Assembly (NCBI RefSeq): GCF_001654455.1
Contig: NZ_CP015772.1
Span: forward strand, 4,526,001-4,590,000
Length of the DNA: 64,000 bases
Source: Niabella ginsenosidivorans
Lineage (GTDB): Bacteria; Bacteroidota; Bacteroidia; Chitinophagales; Chitinophagaceae
Reading direction: 5' to 3'
Position 1 is the first letter of the stretch. Each line of letters opens with the position of its first letter. Shown piece after piece: positions 44,056 through 54,199 of the stretch. The notes under the pieces were generated by a model. The model was not told where the DNA came from. It saw nothing but the letters and a program-made list of their open reading frames with translations, and did not search any database. A program made the position numbers and the translations under genes.

Positions 44056-45297
44056 TTACGGATCCAAAGGGTCTCCTGTATTGATCTGTAATGAAAGCGG
44101 AGACGGATAAAATGCCACCGTTTCATCCGTTAAATGTTTCATGCGTTTAAAAGGAAGGTATTTTAAATCCCTCCTGCATACCCGTTCAAAACTTTTCCCC
44201 GCGATGTACTGAATATGACTGGCGCTGCTTACACCCAAAACAGGTTTATCCGCCGGAATTTTGCACTCATATATAATACGGTTTGCGTTCCGGATATTGG
44301 TTGTGGTATGGCGGGCATGAGGTTCTATAATGATCGCAACATCCGGAATGGCCAGGCTGTCTGTTAGGTATTTTTTCATTTGCACGGCCTCACAGTATTT
44401 TGTCTGAAAGGGATGAACATACCCCCCACTAACCATTATAAAAGGAGCTTTACCGGCTCTGAACAACGCAGCAGCAGCGGCGCATCTTTCTTTATTGTGC
44501 ATACTAATCGGCTCGTCAGTTTCCGGCCCCTCTCCAAAAACCAGAATGGTGCTAAAAGGAAAACGCTTCCATTGAACGGAACGGATCTGCTGATATGGCC
44601 GTTCATTTACCTTCTTCAGTGGAAGCAACCGTGCCGCTTCATCCCGGCCATTCAGCAGTAATATCTTCAGACAGATGTGAAGCAGCGGCTGAAAAAACAG
44701 GCTGTCTTCTTTTTCGCTTGCAAGTGTGGAGGTGATAAGATGCCTGACCGAATCCAAATAGCTGCTATTCTTTACATAAAAAGCGGCGGAGTCTACTTTA
44801 GGATACTGCAAGCCTTCGTTTTTAAGGTACGCGTTAATAATATAATTGATTCCCCCGGATGCCTCTTCCCATGCCCGGATGAATAAAGAGGCATCGGAAA
44901 GGGAATCGCCTAACCTGTAAAAACCCGTAGCCCGTATACGATCCCTGACCCATTGCCGGATCTGACTGTTTTTTTGATACAGGTTACTGAATTGCAGCGC
45001 TACCACTGAATCTTCTTCCGGCTTTATCAGAATTGCATTGGCAACGCAAGAGAGATGAGCACATGCATCTATTGCTTTTTGCAGCAGGGTGCATTTTTGT
45101 TTCATGAACCTTTGCAAAACAGTATCAGAATAAAAGGCTTTATATACTGAAGGGCACTCTTCTATTGCATCCAGGCAATAAAAGATCCGTTTTTGTAAGA
45201 TCTTCGTTTCCTCCTGATAACTGCCCTTCTGGCAATAGGACATAAGTGACGAGGAAACAAGACAGAGCACAACTGCAATAACAGAAAAGGGTTTCAT
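44056..45297 (-). CDS. YdcF/SanA-like DUF218 protein, secreted
   Basis: 413 residues. Signal peptide MKPFSVIAVVLCLVSSSLMS then YCQKG. The N-terminal half (to ~230) is helical and not recognised. The second half is a DUF218 domain: STILVFGEGPETDEP, AALFRAGKAPFIMVSGGYVH, EPHARHTTTNIRNANRIIYE (the conserved His/Asn pair) and VLGVSSASHIQYIAGKSFER. SanA-type proteins are linked to envelope integrity; enzymatic activity is unproven. It stands apart from the rplM operon upstream. Confidence 0.85.
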   Translation of the reverse strand: MKPFSVIAVVLCLVSSSLMSYCQKGSYQEETKILQKRIFYCLDAIEECPSVYKAFYSDTVLQRFMKQKCTLLQKAIDACAHLSCVANAILIKPEEDSVVALQFSNLYQKNSQIRQWVRDRIRATGFYRLGDSLSDASLFIRAWEEASGGINYIINAYLKNEGLQYPKVDSAAFYVKNSSYLDSVRHLITSTLASEKEDSLFFQPLLHICLKILLLNGRDEAARLLPLKKVNERPYQQIRSVQWKRFPFSTILVFGEGPETDEPISMHNKERCAAAAALFRAGKAPFIMVSGGYVHPFQTKYCEAVQMKKYLTDSLAIPDVAIIIEPHARHTTTNIRNANRIIYECKIPADKPVLGVSSASHIQYIAGKSFERVCRRDLKYLPFKRMKHLTDETVAFYPSPLSLQINTGDPLDP

Positions 45298-45353
45298 TTT
45301 ATGAATAACTATTTTGTTTCCTTAAAAAAAATTCAAATCCTGTTGTCATTATT

Positions 45354-46319
45354 CTATTGATATTCCGGCCGTATATATTTGTTCAGGATGTATTGCTGAT
45401 ACAGGAACCGGTAACAGACCGTAAGATCACGCAGTTCCTTATAATGGCATTCATACATAAAAGGCCCTGTATAGCCAACAGTATACAGTGCATCAATAAT
45501 GGCGGTCCAGTTATTCATTCCCTTACCGGAACAGGGGTAATAATGCAACTCATGAGCCCCGTCACCATCTGCAACATGGATGAACTTCAACCGGTGGTCC
45601 AAAGCCAGGATCAATTGCTCCGGATGCAAAATATGGTTCATATCAACCGCGCCGTAAATATCCGGAGGCAACCGGTTCAGTATACCGGTCATTTCTTCAA
45701 CGGTTCTGCAAAGCGGCCGTTCATATTTTATACCTTTCCGTTCCGCATACAGTTCCGGTCCTGTCATATTTTCTATAACGCAGGTGGCGCTGATGTCCTT
45801 TACCGGCTTTTCCAGTTCCCGTACCGATTTTATAAGCTGCAGAATATGTTCCTCCCGGTGGTTCAAATCGAGGTACCAACTGGGGTGAAATAATACCACT
45901 TCCGGTTGCAGCACCCGGCAGAGCTGCAACACTTTTTTATGAGCAGCCACCACTTTTTTCCGCACCGCTTCATCAATAAGGGATAGATCCATCCATTGCC
46001 CATAGGCCATATGAATGGCGGCTATTTTTATTCCTGCCGCCTCTGCTGCTTTTTTTGCGCTTGCTGCTTCAGCAATCATTTTATTATCATCCCATTTAAA
46101 GTTGCCCTTTGCATCAAACCACTCATTTACGCCTACCTGCAGGCAGGAAATTCCTGCAGCTTTTGCATTGCGCATACTTTCCGGGGTGATCTTTGACACC
46201 GATATGGTATAGCCAACCGCCAGCGGGCCGGGAAGAGAATCCGGCAAAAGGGAACTGCCTAAAGCCCGTACGGCTATACACCATGTGATCAACAGAACTG
46301 TATATTTTATTTTTTTCAT
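45354..46319 (-). CDS. Sugar phosphate isomerase/epimerase-like TIM barrel, secreted
   Basis: 321 residues from the ATG at 46319 (MKKIKYTVLLITWCIAVRAL...). A longer in-frame start at 46406 would overlap the previous gene and lose the signal peptide. AGISCLQVGVNEWFDAKG, IKIAAIHMAYGQWMDLS, LFHPSWYLDLNHREEHILQL, CVIENMTGPELYAERKGIKY, GAVDMNHILH, FIHVADGDGAHELHYYP and PFMYECHYKE match the AP-endonuclease-2/xylose-isomerase-like barrel, with metal-binding Glu, Asp and His. The export signal suggests a periplasmic enzyme acting on the sugar released by the neighbouring glycosidase. Confidence 0.82.
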   Translation of the reverse strand: MKKIKYTVLLITWCIAVRALGSSLLPDSLPGPLAVGYTISVSKITPESMRNAKAAGISCLQVGVNEWFDAKGNFKWDDNKMIAEAASAKKAAEAAGIKIAAIHMAYGQWMDLSLIDEAVRKKVVAAHKKVLQLCRVLQPEVVLFHPSWYLDLNHREEHILQLIKSVRELEKPVKDISATCVIENMTGPELYAERKGIKYERPLCRTVEEMTGILNRLPPDIYGAVDMNHILHPEQLILALDHRLKFIHVADGDGAHELHYYPCSGKGMNNWTAIIDALYTVGYTGPFMYECHYKELRDLTVCYRFLYQQYILNKYIRPEYQ

Positions 46320-46377
46320 TATTTTTTGATTTTTGTTTTCGGAAAAAACGTATCTGCCCCAGTGGCAAACAGTATGG

Positions 46378-48495
46378 TTAATTTGCCACCACGGCAATGG
46401 CTTCACCTACTGTACGCTGCTGACCATAAGCTGTATTATCCGTAAGTCCGGAACAGGGTGAATCATAATCAGGATAATTGATAATTCCCAGGTACCCGCT
46501 GTGAGATCCATTGTCGCCATAACCCCTCATTGCCATAGCAGAGGTACCGCCCCCGTCAAAATTCAGCGCGGCTCTGGCATGGAAAAATTGCTGTATAAAC
46601 TGGGTAAGGTCCGCCGTGGTCATACCATAATAGCTGAGCGGCGGGGTGTAGCAACTGCCATCATTAAGAATCGTGCCGTCTTCTTTACGCTCGATGCCAT
46701 CGACGCAGATTAACAATACATGGTTGTTTACAACCGGCAGTGCTATCGCAGTACGGGCTGCAATTATAATACGCAATTTCTGGGGCGTAGGCTGCCATGG
46801 AGTACCGGGATCGGTGATTTCAACAGGAACGCTGTTTTCGATTAACAGCGGTGCGCCGGACATCATATCTTTCCGGTTTACTGTTGCCGGATTAAAGGGT
46901 ACCTGGGCCAGATCGCATCTCTCAATGCCAACGGACCCGTCACTGGCAACATAAAACATGCCCGAATGATAGGGCCAGTATTTATCCGAACTGGGGAGAT
47001 CTGAATTCCAGAGCGTGGTACCGTTTACCCGAAGGTAGGAAGCATGGCTGCGCGGTGGCGTGGGCTCTGTTTCATATGTTGCAAAGGTACCGGTTGATGC
47101 AGCCAGCACGGAAAGATCAGCGCCAACAATATCTGTTAGCTTATGCCTTGCGCCCAGCGTAATGTCTGACTCCCTGAAATCAAGGTGGTTAACAGAAAGG
47201 TCAATATCCAGCACATTCACATTCTGTTTTTTGTTGTAAGGTGCGCTGCCCGCAGTAAAGGCTGATGGAAGCCAGAACCGGTTGCCATGGTATTTATACC
47301 AGGTAATGCCGGGGTAAGGTGTTGTCTGCGACCACCCATGCGTGATCTGCAGCACCCGTGTTTCCGGCACCATTTTCCGGATATTATGATTGGCACAATC
47401 TGCCACATAAAAATTACCTGAATGATCAATTGCTATTGAGGTGGGGAGATTAAAACCTGAATAATTACCGATGGCATTTCCTATACTGCCGCTACCGGCC
47501 ACTGTAGAAACAAAAAGGTCCTGATTGCTGATTCGGCGGATATTGTGATAACCGATGTCCGTTACATAGATACAGCCGTCATTGGCTACGGTAACCCCAA
47601 ACGGCTCTCCAAATGTAGCTTCTCCATTAGGCGCATCCACATCATAATAGGTGCCGGCAATACCAGCCAGCCGGTAAACATTTTTTGCTGTGGTGATTTT
47701 GCGGATGCAGTTATTACCGCGGTCGGCCACAATAACATTCCCATTCCGGTCAATAGCCACCCCTGATGGATTGTTAAACTTTGCGGCTGCACCATTGCCG
47801 CCCGCAAAGCCTGCTGTTGTTTGGCCCGCCAGCAAGGATGTGGTATAGGTTCCGTTGCTGCAGGTAATTTGCTGTATGCGGTTATTATGTGCATCTGCCA
47901 CATATATTTTGGTGCCATCACCGGTAACTGCCACATCAAGGGGCCAGTTGAACTGGGTGGCGCCGCTGCCGGCCGTTGAACCGGCAATGGTGGTAACTAC
48001 TGCCGATGGCGTAATCTTACGGATACGGGCATTGTTGCGGTCGGCTACATAAATATTATCAGCGCCGTCTATTGCCAGCCTTATGGGGTAATCAAATTTA
48101 GCAGCCGTGCCCGTACCATTGGCATACCCTGCGGTGCCTGGTGTGCCCGCAAAAACGGAAACAACACCTGCGGGTGTAATTTTACGGATCACCGCGTTAT
48201 TGCGGTCGGCCACAAACAAATTGCCATGTGAGTCAAAAGCAATTCCTTCCGGGGCATTAAACTGCGCCGTTTGCGGATTGCCGGCAGTTCCGTCAGAAGT
48301 ACCTGCCGTGCCCGATCCTGCATACGCTGTAACATTAAAGGCCGAGTCGTTTGCAGCAACGATCCCTGCAAGCGTCTGTGCCGGAAGCCTGTCTGAATGG
48401 GACAGCTGTTGCGGTGCATTGGATACAAATGTTTTTTTGCAAGCTGGCATAACGCTTACTGCCAGCAGCAGGATCATGATTATTATTGTTTTCAT
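46378..48495 (-). CDS. Lipoprotein: NHL beta-propeller fused to phosphodiester glycosidase domain
   Basis: 705 residues from the ATG at 48495 (MKTIIIMILLLAVSVMPACK, lipobox MPAC). Residues ~55-380 hold six NHL repeats of the type FNAPEGIAFDSHGNLFVADR-NNAVIRKI. The C-terminal ~300 residues match the NAGPA-type phosphodiester glycosidase: LLICVDGIERKEDG, LTQFIQQFFHARAALNFDGG then GTSAMAMRGYGDN and QRTVGEAIAVVAN. That enzyme class removes a sugar attached through a phosphodiester. The propeller may bind the glycan. It lies downstream of SusC/SusD, so it is a surface enzyme of the locus. Confidence 0.82.
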   Translation of the reverse strand: MKTIIIMILLLAVSVMPACKKTFVSNAPQQLSHSDRLPAQTLAGIVAANDSAFNVTAYAGSGTAGTSDGTAGNPQTAQFNAPEGIAFDSHGNLFVADRNNAVIRKITPAGVVSVFAGTPGTAGYANGTGTAAKFDYPIRLAIDGADNIYVADRNNARIRKITPSAVVTTIAGSTAGSGATQFNWPLDVAVTGDGTKIYVADAHNNRIQQITCSNGTYTTSLLAGQTTAGFAGGNGAAAKFNNPSGVAIDRNGNVIVADRGNNCIRKITTAKNVYRLAGIAGTYYDVDAPNGEATFGEPFGVTVANDGCIYVTDIGYHNIRRISNQDLFVSTVAGSGSIGNAIGNYSGFNLPTSIAIDHSGNFYVADCANHNIRKMVPETRVLQITHGWSQTTPYPGITWYKYHGNRFWLPSAFTAGSAPYNKKQNVNVLDIDLSVNHLDFRESDITLGARHKLTDIVGADLSVLAASTGTFATYETEPTPPRSHASYLRVNGTTLWNSDLPSSDKYWPYHSGMFYVASDGSVGIERCDLAQVPFNPATVNRKDMMSGAPLLIENSVPVEITDPGTPWQPTPQKLRIIIAARTAIALPVVNNHVLLICVDGIERKEDGTILNDGSCYTPPLSYYGMTTADLTQFIQQFFHARAALNFDGGGTSAMAMRGYGDNGSHSGYLGIINYPDYDSPCSGLTDNTAYGQQRTVGEAIAVVAN

Positions 48496-48684
48496 TACTT
48501 GCTTTTTTATCGTTTGTCCGAATAGTGCTTTAACCAAAGTGCCGCGCCGGATCGTATGGTTTTACCTTCACCTTATCATCTGTTTTTATTTACGCTTCCC
48601 GCGGCTTCTCTTTTTTTGCGGCTGCCCGGTTGCCGGACTGCCGCATAGTTATCTGCGGGTAATGAGCAGGATATCTTCACTGTT

Positions 48685-50445
48685 TTACCAGCCCGGATTT
48701 TGAACAAGACTTTTATTTAACGTAAGATCCTCTAAAGGAATAGGATAATAGTAATCTTTCGGCTCCTGGAACAGGATTTTATTCCTGTAGGGATAAAAAT
48801 TTCCCGAGGTGCCGTTGGTTAACGGCCGCTGACGGATATTGATTTTGGAGGTCACTCCTGCGGGCGCTCCGGAGGCATCTCCATCGTAAAGATACACATC
48901 CGGTTTGCCATCGTTATTGAAGTCAAATGCTCCCAAACGCGGGAAATAGATGCCCAGCATCGGTTGCTCCAGCTTTTTACCGTTTTTCCATCGCATCAGG
49001 TCGTCCCACCGCTGGCCTTCATTGAACATTTCAATCCTGCGCTCTCTGCGTATTTCCAGTAATATCCCTTTATTGGCGCCGGTAACATTGGCATATTCCG
49101 CACCGAGGTAAGCATCAGGATCGGCATTGTCGTGAGCCAGGTTTGCAGGGGGCATGCCTGCCCGGCTCCTCAACTGGTTAATGGTATTATCGAGATCGGT
49201 TTGGGTTAATGTGCCCAGCTCTGCTTTTGCTTCGGCGTCGATAAGGAGCGCCTCCGCATAGCGGAATAAGATAATATCATTATAGGCACTGCTGGCACCC
49301 CATTGATCCCTGGTGGCCAGCGCTTTTATTACGCGATACCCGGTTGTGGTGATATTCAGGTTAACCGGTTCCACAATTGTTTCGCCATAGACTTTAAAAT
49401 CGGGGCCTGCCACAATCTGGGTCAGGCGTGGATCACGGTGCTGCATCTCTCCGTAAAAACCCAGCGTGTCGTAGCCGGCAATATCTGTAAACCGGCTGCC
49501 ATCAGCCATCAGAAAGCCGTTTACAAAATCTTTGGTAGCGCCCCATGATCCCTGCGTAGGAGAGGTCATTAAATAAGACAGGGTATGATGTGCAAAAGTA
49601 GGATTGTAATCCCTGGCCAGAATGGTTTCTGTTGCATCCTGGTCGTTCCGCGCAAAAAGAGTGCGGTAGGCAGCATCTGTCCCTCCGGTTGTAAACAGTT
49701 TATACGCATGGGAGCTGATCAGCTGCCCTGCTGCATCAGCAGCGTCCTGCAGCCATTTATTTGCCGAGCCCTGTAAATTCAGCTCCGTATGGTATTTCCG
49801 GAATGTGCCTTCATATAAACAGATACGCGCTTTTAAGAGCAATGCTGTGTACTTTGTAATCCTGTTGAGCTGCACTTCTGCCGGCAGATACTCTACTGCA
49901 TCATTGATATCGGCAAGCACGGAATCCATAACCACAGTTCTGGGATCCCTGGCCTTGTACAGGTCAGCATCCCCGGCTTCGAGCACCTTGTTATACCAGG
50001 GCACATCACCAAACATTTTAACCTTGTCAAAATAGAAAAAAGCCCTGAAGAACCGGGCAATACTGCCATATTTATGCCTGGCTGCTTCATCCGGGCACTT
50101 CTGATAATTCTGCAGAAAAAAGTTAATGGCCCGCAGATCAGACCATGTCCAGCCACCGGAGCCTCTTTGTACCGGCACCAGCCTTGTACCTGTAATCTGG
50201 GCAGGCTCGATCAGGGATACAACGTCATCTGAAGCAGAAAGGCCATAAGTGGCATCATAAAGATGGTAATCCGGCAGCATATCATAAAAATCATTGGTAT
50301 AAACCTCCAGATCTGTGGCGGTATTAAAGAACTGGTCCGCATCCAGCCGGTCTCTGGGAGGCTGCTCCAGATAGCCTTTATTACAACTGCATAACAATAA
50401 AACCGCCCCCGTAAAAAATAATAGTATATTCAGTAAATTCTTCAT
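48685..50445 (-). CDS. SusD/RagB family nutrient-binding lipoprotein
   Basis: 586 residues. MKNLLNILLFFTGAVLLLCS with lipobox LLCSC, then NKGYLEQPPRDRLD, the classical mature start. TPR-like helices and AEALLIDAEAKAELGTL, LDNTINQLRSRAGMPPANLA, EIRRERRIEMFNEGQRWDDL are diagnostic of SusD. It forms the lid over the SusC transporter on the outer membrane and binds the glycan. It lies 29 nt after susC on the same strand. Confidence 0.96.
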   Translation of the reverse strand: MKNLLNILLFFTGAVLLLCSCNKGYLEQPPRDRLDADQFFNTATDLEVYTNDFYDMLPDYHLYDATYGLSASDDVVSLIEPAQITGTRLVPVQRGSGGWTWSDLRAINFFLQNYQKCPDEAARHKYGSIARFFRAFFYFDKVKMFGDVPWYNKVLEAGDADLYKARDPRTVVMDSVLADINDAVEYLPAEVQLNRITKYTALLLKARICLYEGTFRKYHTELNLQGSANKWLQDAADAAGQLISSHAYKLFTTGGTDAAYRTLFARNDQDATETILARDYNPTFAHHTLSYLMTSPTQGSWGATKDFVNGFLMADGSRFTDIAGYDTLGFYGEMQHRDPRLTQIVAGPDFKVYGETIVEPVNLNITTTGYRVIKALATRDQWGASSAYNDIILFRYAEALLIDAEAKAELGTLTQTDLDNTINQLRSRAGMPPANLAHDNADPDAYLGAEYANVTGANKGILLEIRRERRIEMFNEGQRWDDLMRWKNGKKLEQPMLGIYFPRLGAFDFNNDGKPDVYLYDGDASGAPAGVTSKINIRQRPLTNGTSGNFYPYRNKILFQEPKDYYYPIPLEDLTLNKSLVQNPGW

Positions 50446-50474
50446 TTCACTCCGTTTTAAAAAGTTCAGGTACC

Positions 50475-53400
50475 TTAAAGTTGTAAATTCACCCCGAATG
50501 AGAAGGTCTTTCCAATGGGATAATCCTGCAGATCCGTTCTGCTGACCGCAGTGCCGGGATCAGAAAAATTGGTTCCTGACCCTGCCTGCTCGGGATCCAC
50601 ATATCTGGTCAGCTTACCGAACCGCCATGTCAGTATATTTTCCCCGCTGAAATAGATCCGTAGCTGTTTTATATTAATTTTCCTTAACAGCGACTGGGGA
50701 AGGGTATAACCCACCGTAAGATTTTTAACCCGCAGGTATCCGACATTTGTGAGGTAATAATCATTGAGCTCATACAAATCCCTGTTGGCGCCTAATGCAT
50801 CATATCCCCTGTAAATTTGCGGGTAATAGCCATCCGGATTTTCAGGGCTCCAGGCATTTGCTACAAGATCTTTCCGGATAAAGGAAGAATAAGGCCGGTC
50901 ATAGGTGCCCCAGTAAATAAACCCTGTCGGGTACCAGTCCTGATGCATGATTCCTGCACCTGCAACCAGGATATCAAAACTCTTCCAGTCTGCCCCCAGC
51001 GTAAACCCGAATGGGAACTGCGGCATGGCATTCCCGATTGGCTTCAGATCCCCGTGATCTGCCAGGGTATAATTTCCATTATCGATCATCCCATCCCCGT
51101 CAAGATCAACATATTTAATATCTCCTGCCCTGAGCTTTTTCCATTCGGTATTGGTTACTACATTGAATATATAGTTATACACTTTGCCCAGATCCTTGGA
51201 TGGATTGCTAAACTGACTTTGATAGGCGGCCGCTTCCTCATCCGATTTAAACTGACCGTCTATATGATACCCCCAGATCTCTCCCAGCCTTTGACCGTTC
51301 CAGTAGGTGCTCATAAGGCCATTAGGATTCGGATAACTGGTAATGACCCCTTTAAAGTTGTACACGCTAAGGGTGGCATTTATGTGCATAGGAGAATGGC
51401 TGATCATAAACTGATCGTTATAGCCCAGGCTTAATTCAAAGCCCCTGTTTCTGAGGCTGGCAATATTTTCCCTGGGCTCGGATGCGCCAAAAACACCCGG
51501 TAAGGGAGATCCGGGCACATACATACCGGAAGTGTTTTTCTGGTACCAGTCAAATGACGCAGTAAGTTTGTTTCTTAAAAAGCCAAGATCTATTCCGTAA
51601 TCAATGGTACGGGTACTTTCCCAGCTTACCACACCGGGCAGGGGCGCTGGTGGTCCCACATAGTTCAGCTTACTGCCGCTAACCAGCCAGTTGGTCTGGC
51701 CAAGGCCCAATATCCGGGAAAACGTATAGAGCCCGACATTCTGGTTGCCCAGTTTACCATAAGAGGCTCTTAATTTCATGGTGCTGACGGCATCCTTTAA
51801 TGGTTCCCAGAACTTTTCATTACTCATCAGCCAGCCACCGGAAACGGAAGGGAAAAAGCCCCATCTGCTTATGGCTGGGAACCGGGAAGAGCCATCGTAC
51901 CGGGCGTTTACTTCCAGCAGGTATCTGTTTTTGTAGTCATAGTTAAACCGTCCGAAATACCCCTGCACGGCCCAAACACTTGCAGCCCCGTCTGCCTGCA
52001 GCAGATTGGTGCCCAGGTTGAGGTTGGATAAGCTGCTGATGAGCAGATCACCCTGCCGGGCTGTAATGTCATCAGAATTGTATTTTTCCTGGTTGTAGCC
52101 CAGCATTAGCTTGAAATGATGGTCAAGAGCCACATTTTTTGTGTAAGTACCGTATATATTCAGCACATTGTAGTAATTCCGGTTGCGTACTTCCGTAAGG
52201 CTGTTTACCCCATCCGTTTGCAGCAACATTTTGGGGCCTGTCAGGTATTCAAACTTATTCAGACGCGTGGAGTTGGCAATATGATTGATCGTATTGCTAT
52301 AATCAAAATTAAACACCAGCCCCTTTGCGGGAGTAAGCGCCCCGCTGAATGTATTTATAAACTGTTCAGAATAATTCCGGATCCAGTTACTGCCTGCCTC
52401 CAAAGCGGCCTGGGCACCTACCCCATAGTAATCGAAAGGAATGCCGTTTATTTTATTGGGCTGAAAGGGAAACAAATAGTACCAGGTGGTATTGCTCCAG
52501 ATGCCACCGAAGCCGGTTTTGTACCCTCCGTACTCGATCTGGTTATCTGTACTGAACTGGATATTGTCAGAAAGCCGCAACCATTCTGTTGCCTTGAAGC
52601 TGACGTTGGCTTTCAGGTTATACTTTACCAGGTCAGCATCTACAATGTTCTGTATGCTGGATGTTTTGTAGTACCTGCCGGAAACATAGGCCTGGATCCT
52701 GTCATTGCCACCGGAAACAGATATAGTGTGGTTCTGGAACGGCTGCCATTTGCGGAACAGGTAATCATACCAGTCTGTATTGTAGAAGAATTTATTTTCT
52801 CCATTTGGCTGGGTCCTGTAAAACGGGGCCAGCTTACCCTGGGATACCAGTTGTATCGTATCCCAGTCAGCGCCTGTATAACCGGTGTAAGTGGTGCCAT
52901 TATATCCCAAAAGGGCTGCATCCACGGTTTTCCCGAATTCATAGGGATCGTCAATAAAATCGGTGCGGGTGGTGGGTGTGGTCCAACCCAGGTTATTGGT
53001 ATAGTTAACAGCCAGTTTACCTTCCTTTCCCTTTTTGGTTGTTATCAGCATCACTCCGAAAGCGCCCCGGGCGCCATAAATGGCAGCGGAAGCAGCATCC
53101 TTTAAAACGGTCACGCTTTCCACATCAGCAGGGTTAATCCGGTCTATATCTCCCTCGATACCGTCTACCAGGATCAGGGGGCCGCCTCCGTTAATGGAAT
53201 TAAAACCACGGATATTGATATCAGGCTGAGCTCCGGGATCGCCGTTATTCGACTGTATATTTAATCCGGGCAGCAATCCCTGTAATGATGTTGCCAGGTT
53301 GGGAACCGGGCGCGAGGTAATATACGTGGATCCGATCTGACTGACAGCACCGGTCAGGTCTTCTTTTTTTTGCGTGCCATATCCTACAATGACCACATCG

Positions 53401-54056
53401 TCTAACCCGGTTACCAGTTCCTCCAGGGTGATACCGATCTCTGTTTCGTTATTCACTCTTATTTTTTTTGACTGATAACCAACACAGGTAATTTCCAGCT
53501 CTGCCGGCTGGCCGGGAAGCCGGAGAACAAACCGGCCGAAGCTGTCTGTTGTAGTTCCAATGGAAGTACCAATGATCAGAACGGAAACTCCCGGCAGCGG
53601 CTGGCCATCCTTTTTAAGCACTCTTCCGTGAATGACCACAGGAGGTGGTGGCGGTGGTGGCAAGACTTCCGGATTTGAAACATTGTTATCCTTACGGGGC
53701 TTGATAACGATTGTTTTACCAATAATCTCATAGGAAAGCTTTTTTCCCCTGAGGGTTTCTGTAAGCGCTTGCTGAAGGGACACGTTCTTTACCTGGACCG
53801 TGATCCTGCCTGCCTCATTTAAAATTTCAGAGGTACATACCAGTTCGTACCCGCTTTGCTGCCTGATCTTTTTCAGCACCACCTGCAGTGGGGCATTGGT
53901 TTCAGCAAGTGTGATCTGGGAGTAACCCCGTGCGCTTACATGAATGCAAGCCATCAATAACATAAAGGGAATCAGCTTCATAATCTTCAGCGTTTGGTTT
54001 GAGCATTCCGGTGAAAAATGCCGCTGGTAAGCAAGTAAAAGAGCTTTTAAATCCAT
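50475..54056 (-). CDS. SusC/RagA TonB-dependent transporter with N-terminal STN domain
   Basis: 1193 residues. Signal region (MKLIPFMLLMACIHVSARGY) begins about 25 codons after the first Met, so the start may be internal. An STN domain at ~45-115 (APLQVVLKKIRQQSGYELVC) receives the FecR signal. A poly-proline linker (PPPPPPPVVIHG) precedes the carboxypeptidase-like domain (LPGVSVLIIGTSIGTTTDSF). Then comes the plug: VIVGYGTQKKEDLTGAVSQI, DINIRGFNSINGGGPLILVD and DAASAAIYGARGAFGVMLIT, and the barrel ending in ...FGVNLQL. Together with the SusD partner it imports oligosaccharides. It faces FecR and the sigma factor upstream, which should control it by cell-surface signalling. Confidence 0.96.
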   Translation of the reverse strand: MDLKALLLAYQRHFSPECSNQTLKIMKLIPFMLLMACIHVSARGYSQITLAETNAPLQVVLKKIRQQSGYELVCTSEILNEAGRITVQVKNVSLQQALTETLRGKKLSYEIIGKTIVIKPRKDNNVSNPEVLPPPPPPPVVIHGRVLKKDGQPLPGVSVLIIGTSIGTTTDSFGRFVLRLPGQPAELEITCVGYQSKKIRVNNETEIGITLEELVTGLDDVVIVGYGTQKKEDLTGAVSQIGSTYITSRPVPNLATSLQGLLPGLNIQSNNGDPGAQPDINIRGFNSINGGGPLILVDGIEGDIDRINPADVESVTVLKDAASAAIYGARGAFGVMLITTKKGKEGKLAVNYTNNLGWTTPTTRTDFIDDPYEFGKTVDAALLGYNGTTYTGYTGADWDTIQLVSQGKLAPFYRTQPNGENKFFYNTDWYDYLFRKWQPFQNHTISVSGGNDRIQAYVSGRYYKTSSIQNIVDADLVKYNLKANVSFKATEWLRLSDNIQFSTDNQIEYGGYKTGFGGIWSNTTWYYLFPFQPNKINGIPFDYYGVGAQAALEAGSNWIRNYSEQFINTFSGALTPAKGLVFNFDYSNTINHIANSTRLNKFEYLTGPKMLLQTDGVNSLTEVRNRNYYNVLNIYGTYTKNVALDHHFKLMLGYNQEKYNSDDITARQGDLLISSLSNLNLGTNLLQADGAASVWAVQGYFGRFNYDYKNRYLLEVNARYDGSSRFPAISRWGFFPSVSGGWLMSNEKFWEPLKDAVSTMKLRASYGKLGNQNVGLYTFSRILGLGQTNWLVSGSKLNYVGPPAPLPGVVSWESTRTIDYGIDLGFLRNKLTASFDWYQKNTSGMYVPGSPLPGVFGASEPRENIASLRNRGFELSLGYNDQFMISHSPMHINATLSVYNFKGVITSYPNPNGLMSTYWNGQRLGEIWGYHIDGQFKSDEEAAAYQSQFSNPSKDLGKVYNYIFNVVTNTEWKKLRAGDIKYVDLDGDGMIDNGNYTLADHGDLKPIGNAMPQFPFGFTLGADWKSFDILVAGAGIMHQDWYPTGFIYWGTYDRPYSSFIRKDLVANAWSPENPDGYYPQIYRGYDALGANRDLYELNDYYLTNVGYLRVKNLTVGYTLPQSLLRKINIKQLRIYFSGENILTWRFGKLTRYVDPEQAGSGTNFSDPGTAVSRTDLQDYPIGKTFSFGVNLQL

Positions 54057-54066
54057 AACTTCGTTT

Positions 54067-54089
54067 GGCCTGTCTGACCGGCAGGGAGG
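54067..54089. repeat. GC-rich repeat before SusC
   Basis: GGCCTGTCTGACCGGCAGGG followed by AGG, 11 nt upstream of the susC start. It is related to the elements at 41861-41883 (shared CTGACC and GG-AGG) and 58979-59003. Confidence 0.5.
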
Positions 54090-54146
54090 TTTTAGTTAAT
54101 ACAATAATTGTCTGAAAGCGATTTTTATTAGCTTAGCCTGAATTCA

Positions 54147-54182
54147 AACCGGGTTGTGCCGCAAACACTTCCCGGTTTTTTA
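54147..54182 (+). terminator. Hairpin plus T-run in the FecR-SusC gap, on the plus strand
   Basis: AACCGGG (54147-54153) pairs with CCCGGTT (54171-54177) across a 17-nt loop; TTTTTTAT follows on the plus strand. Both flanking genes read from the other strand, so its direction is unexpected. It may end an antisense transcript from SusC. Confidence 0.4.
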
Positions 54183-54199
54183 TTCCGCATGCATAAAGT

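Noticed and set aside
52116-53105. 329-codon plus-strand frame inside susC
   Set aside because: Antisense to an unbroken SusC barrel; long antisense frames are common opposite biased codons.
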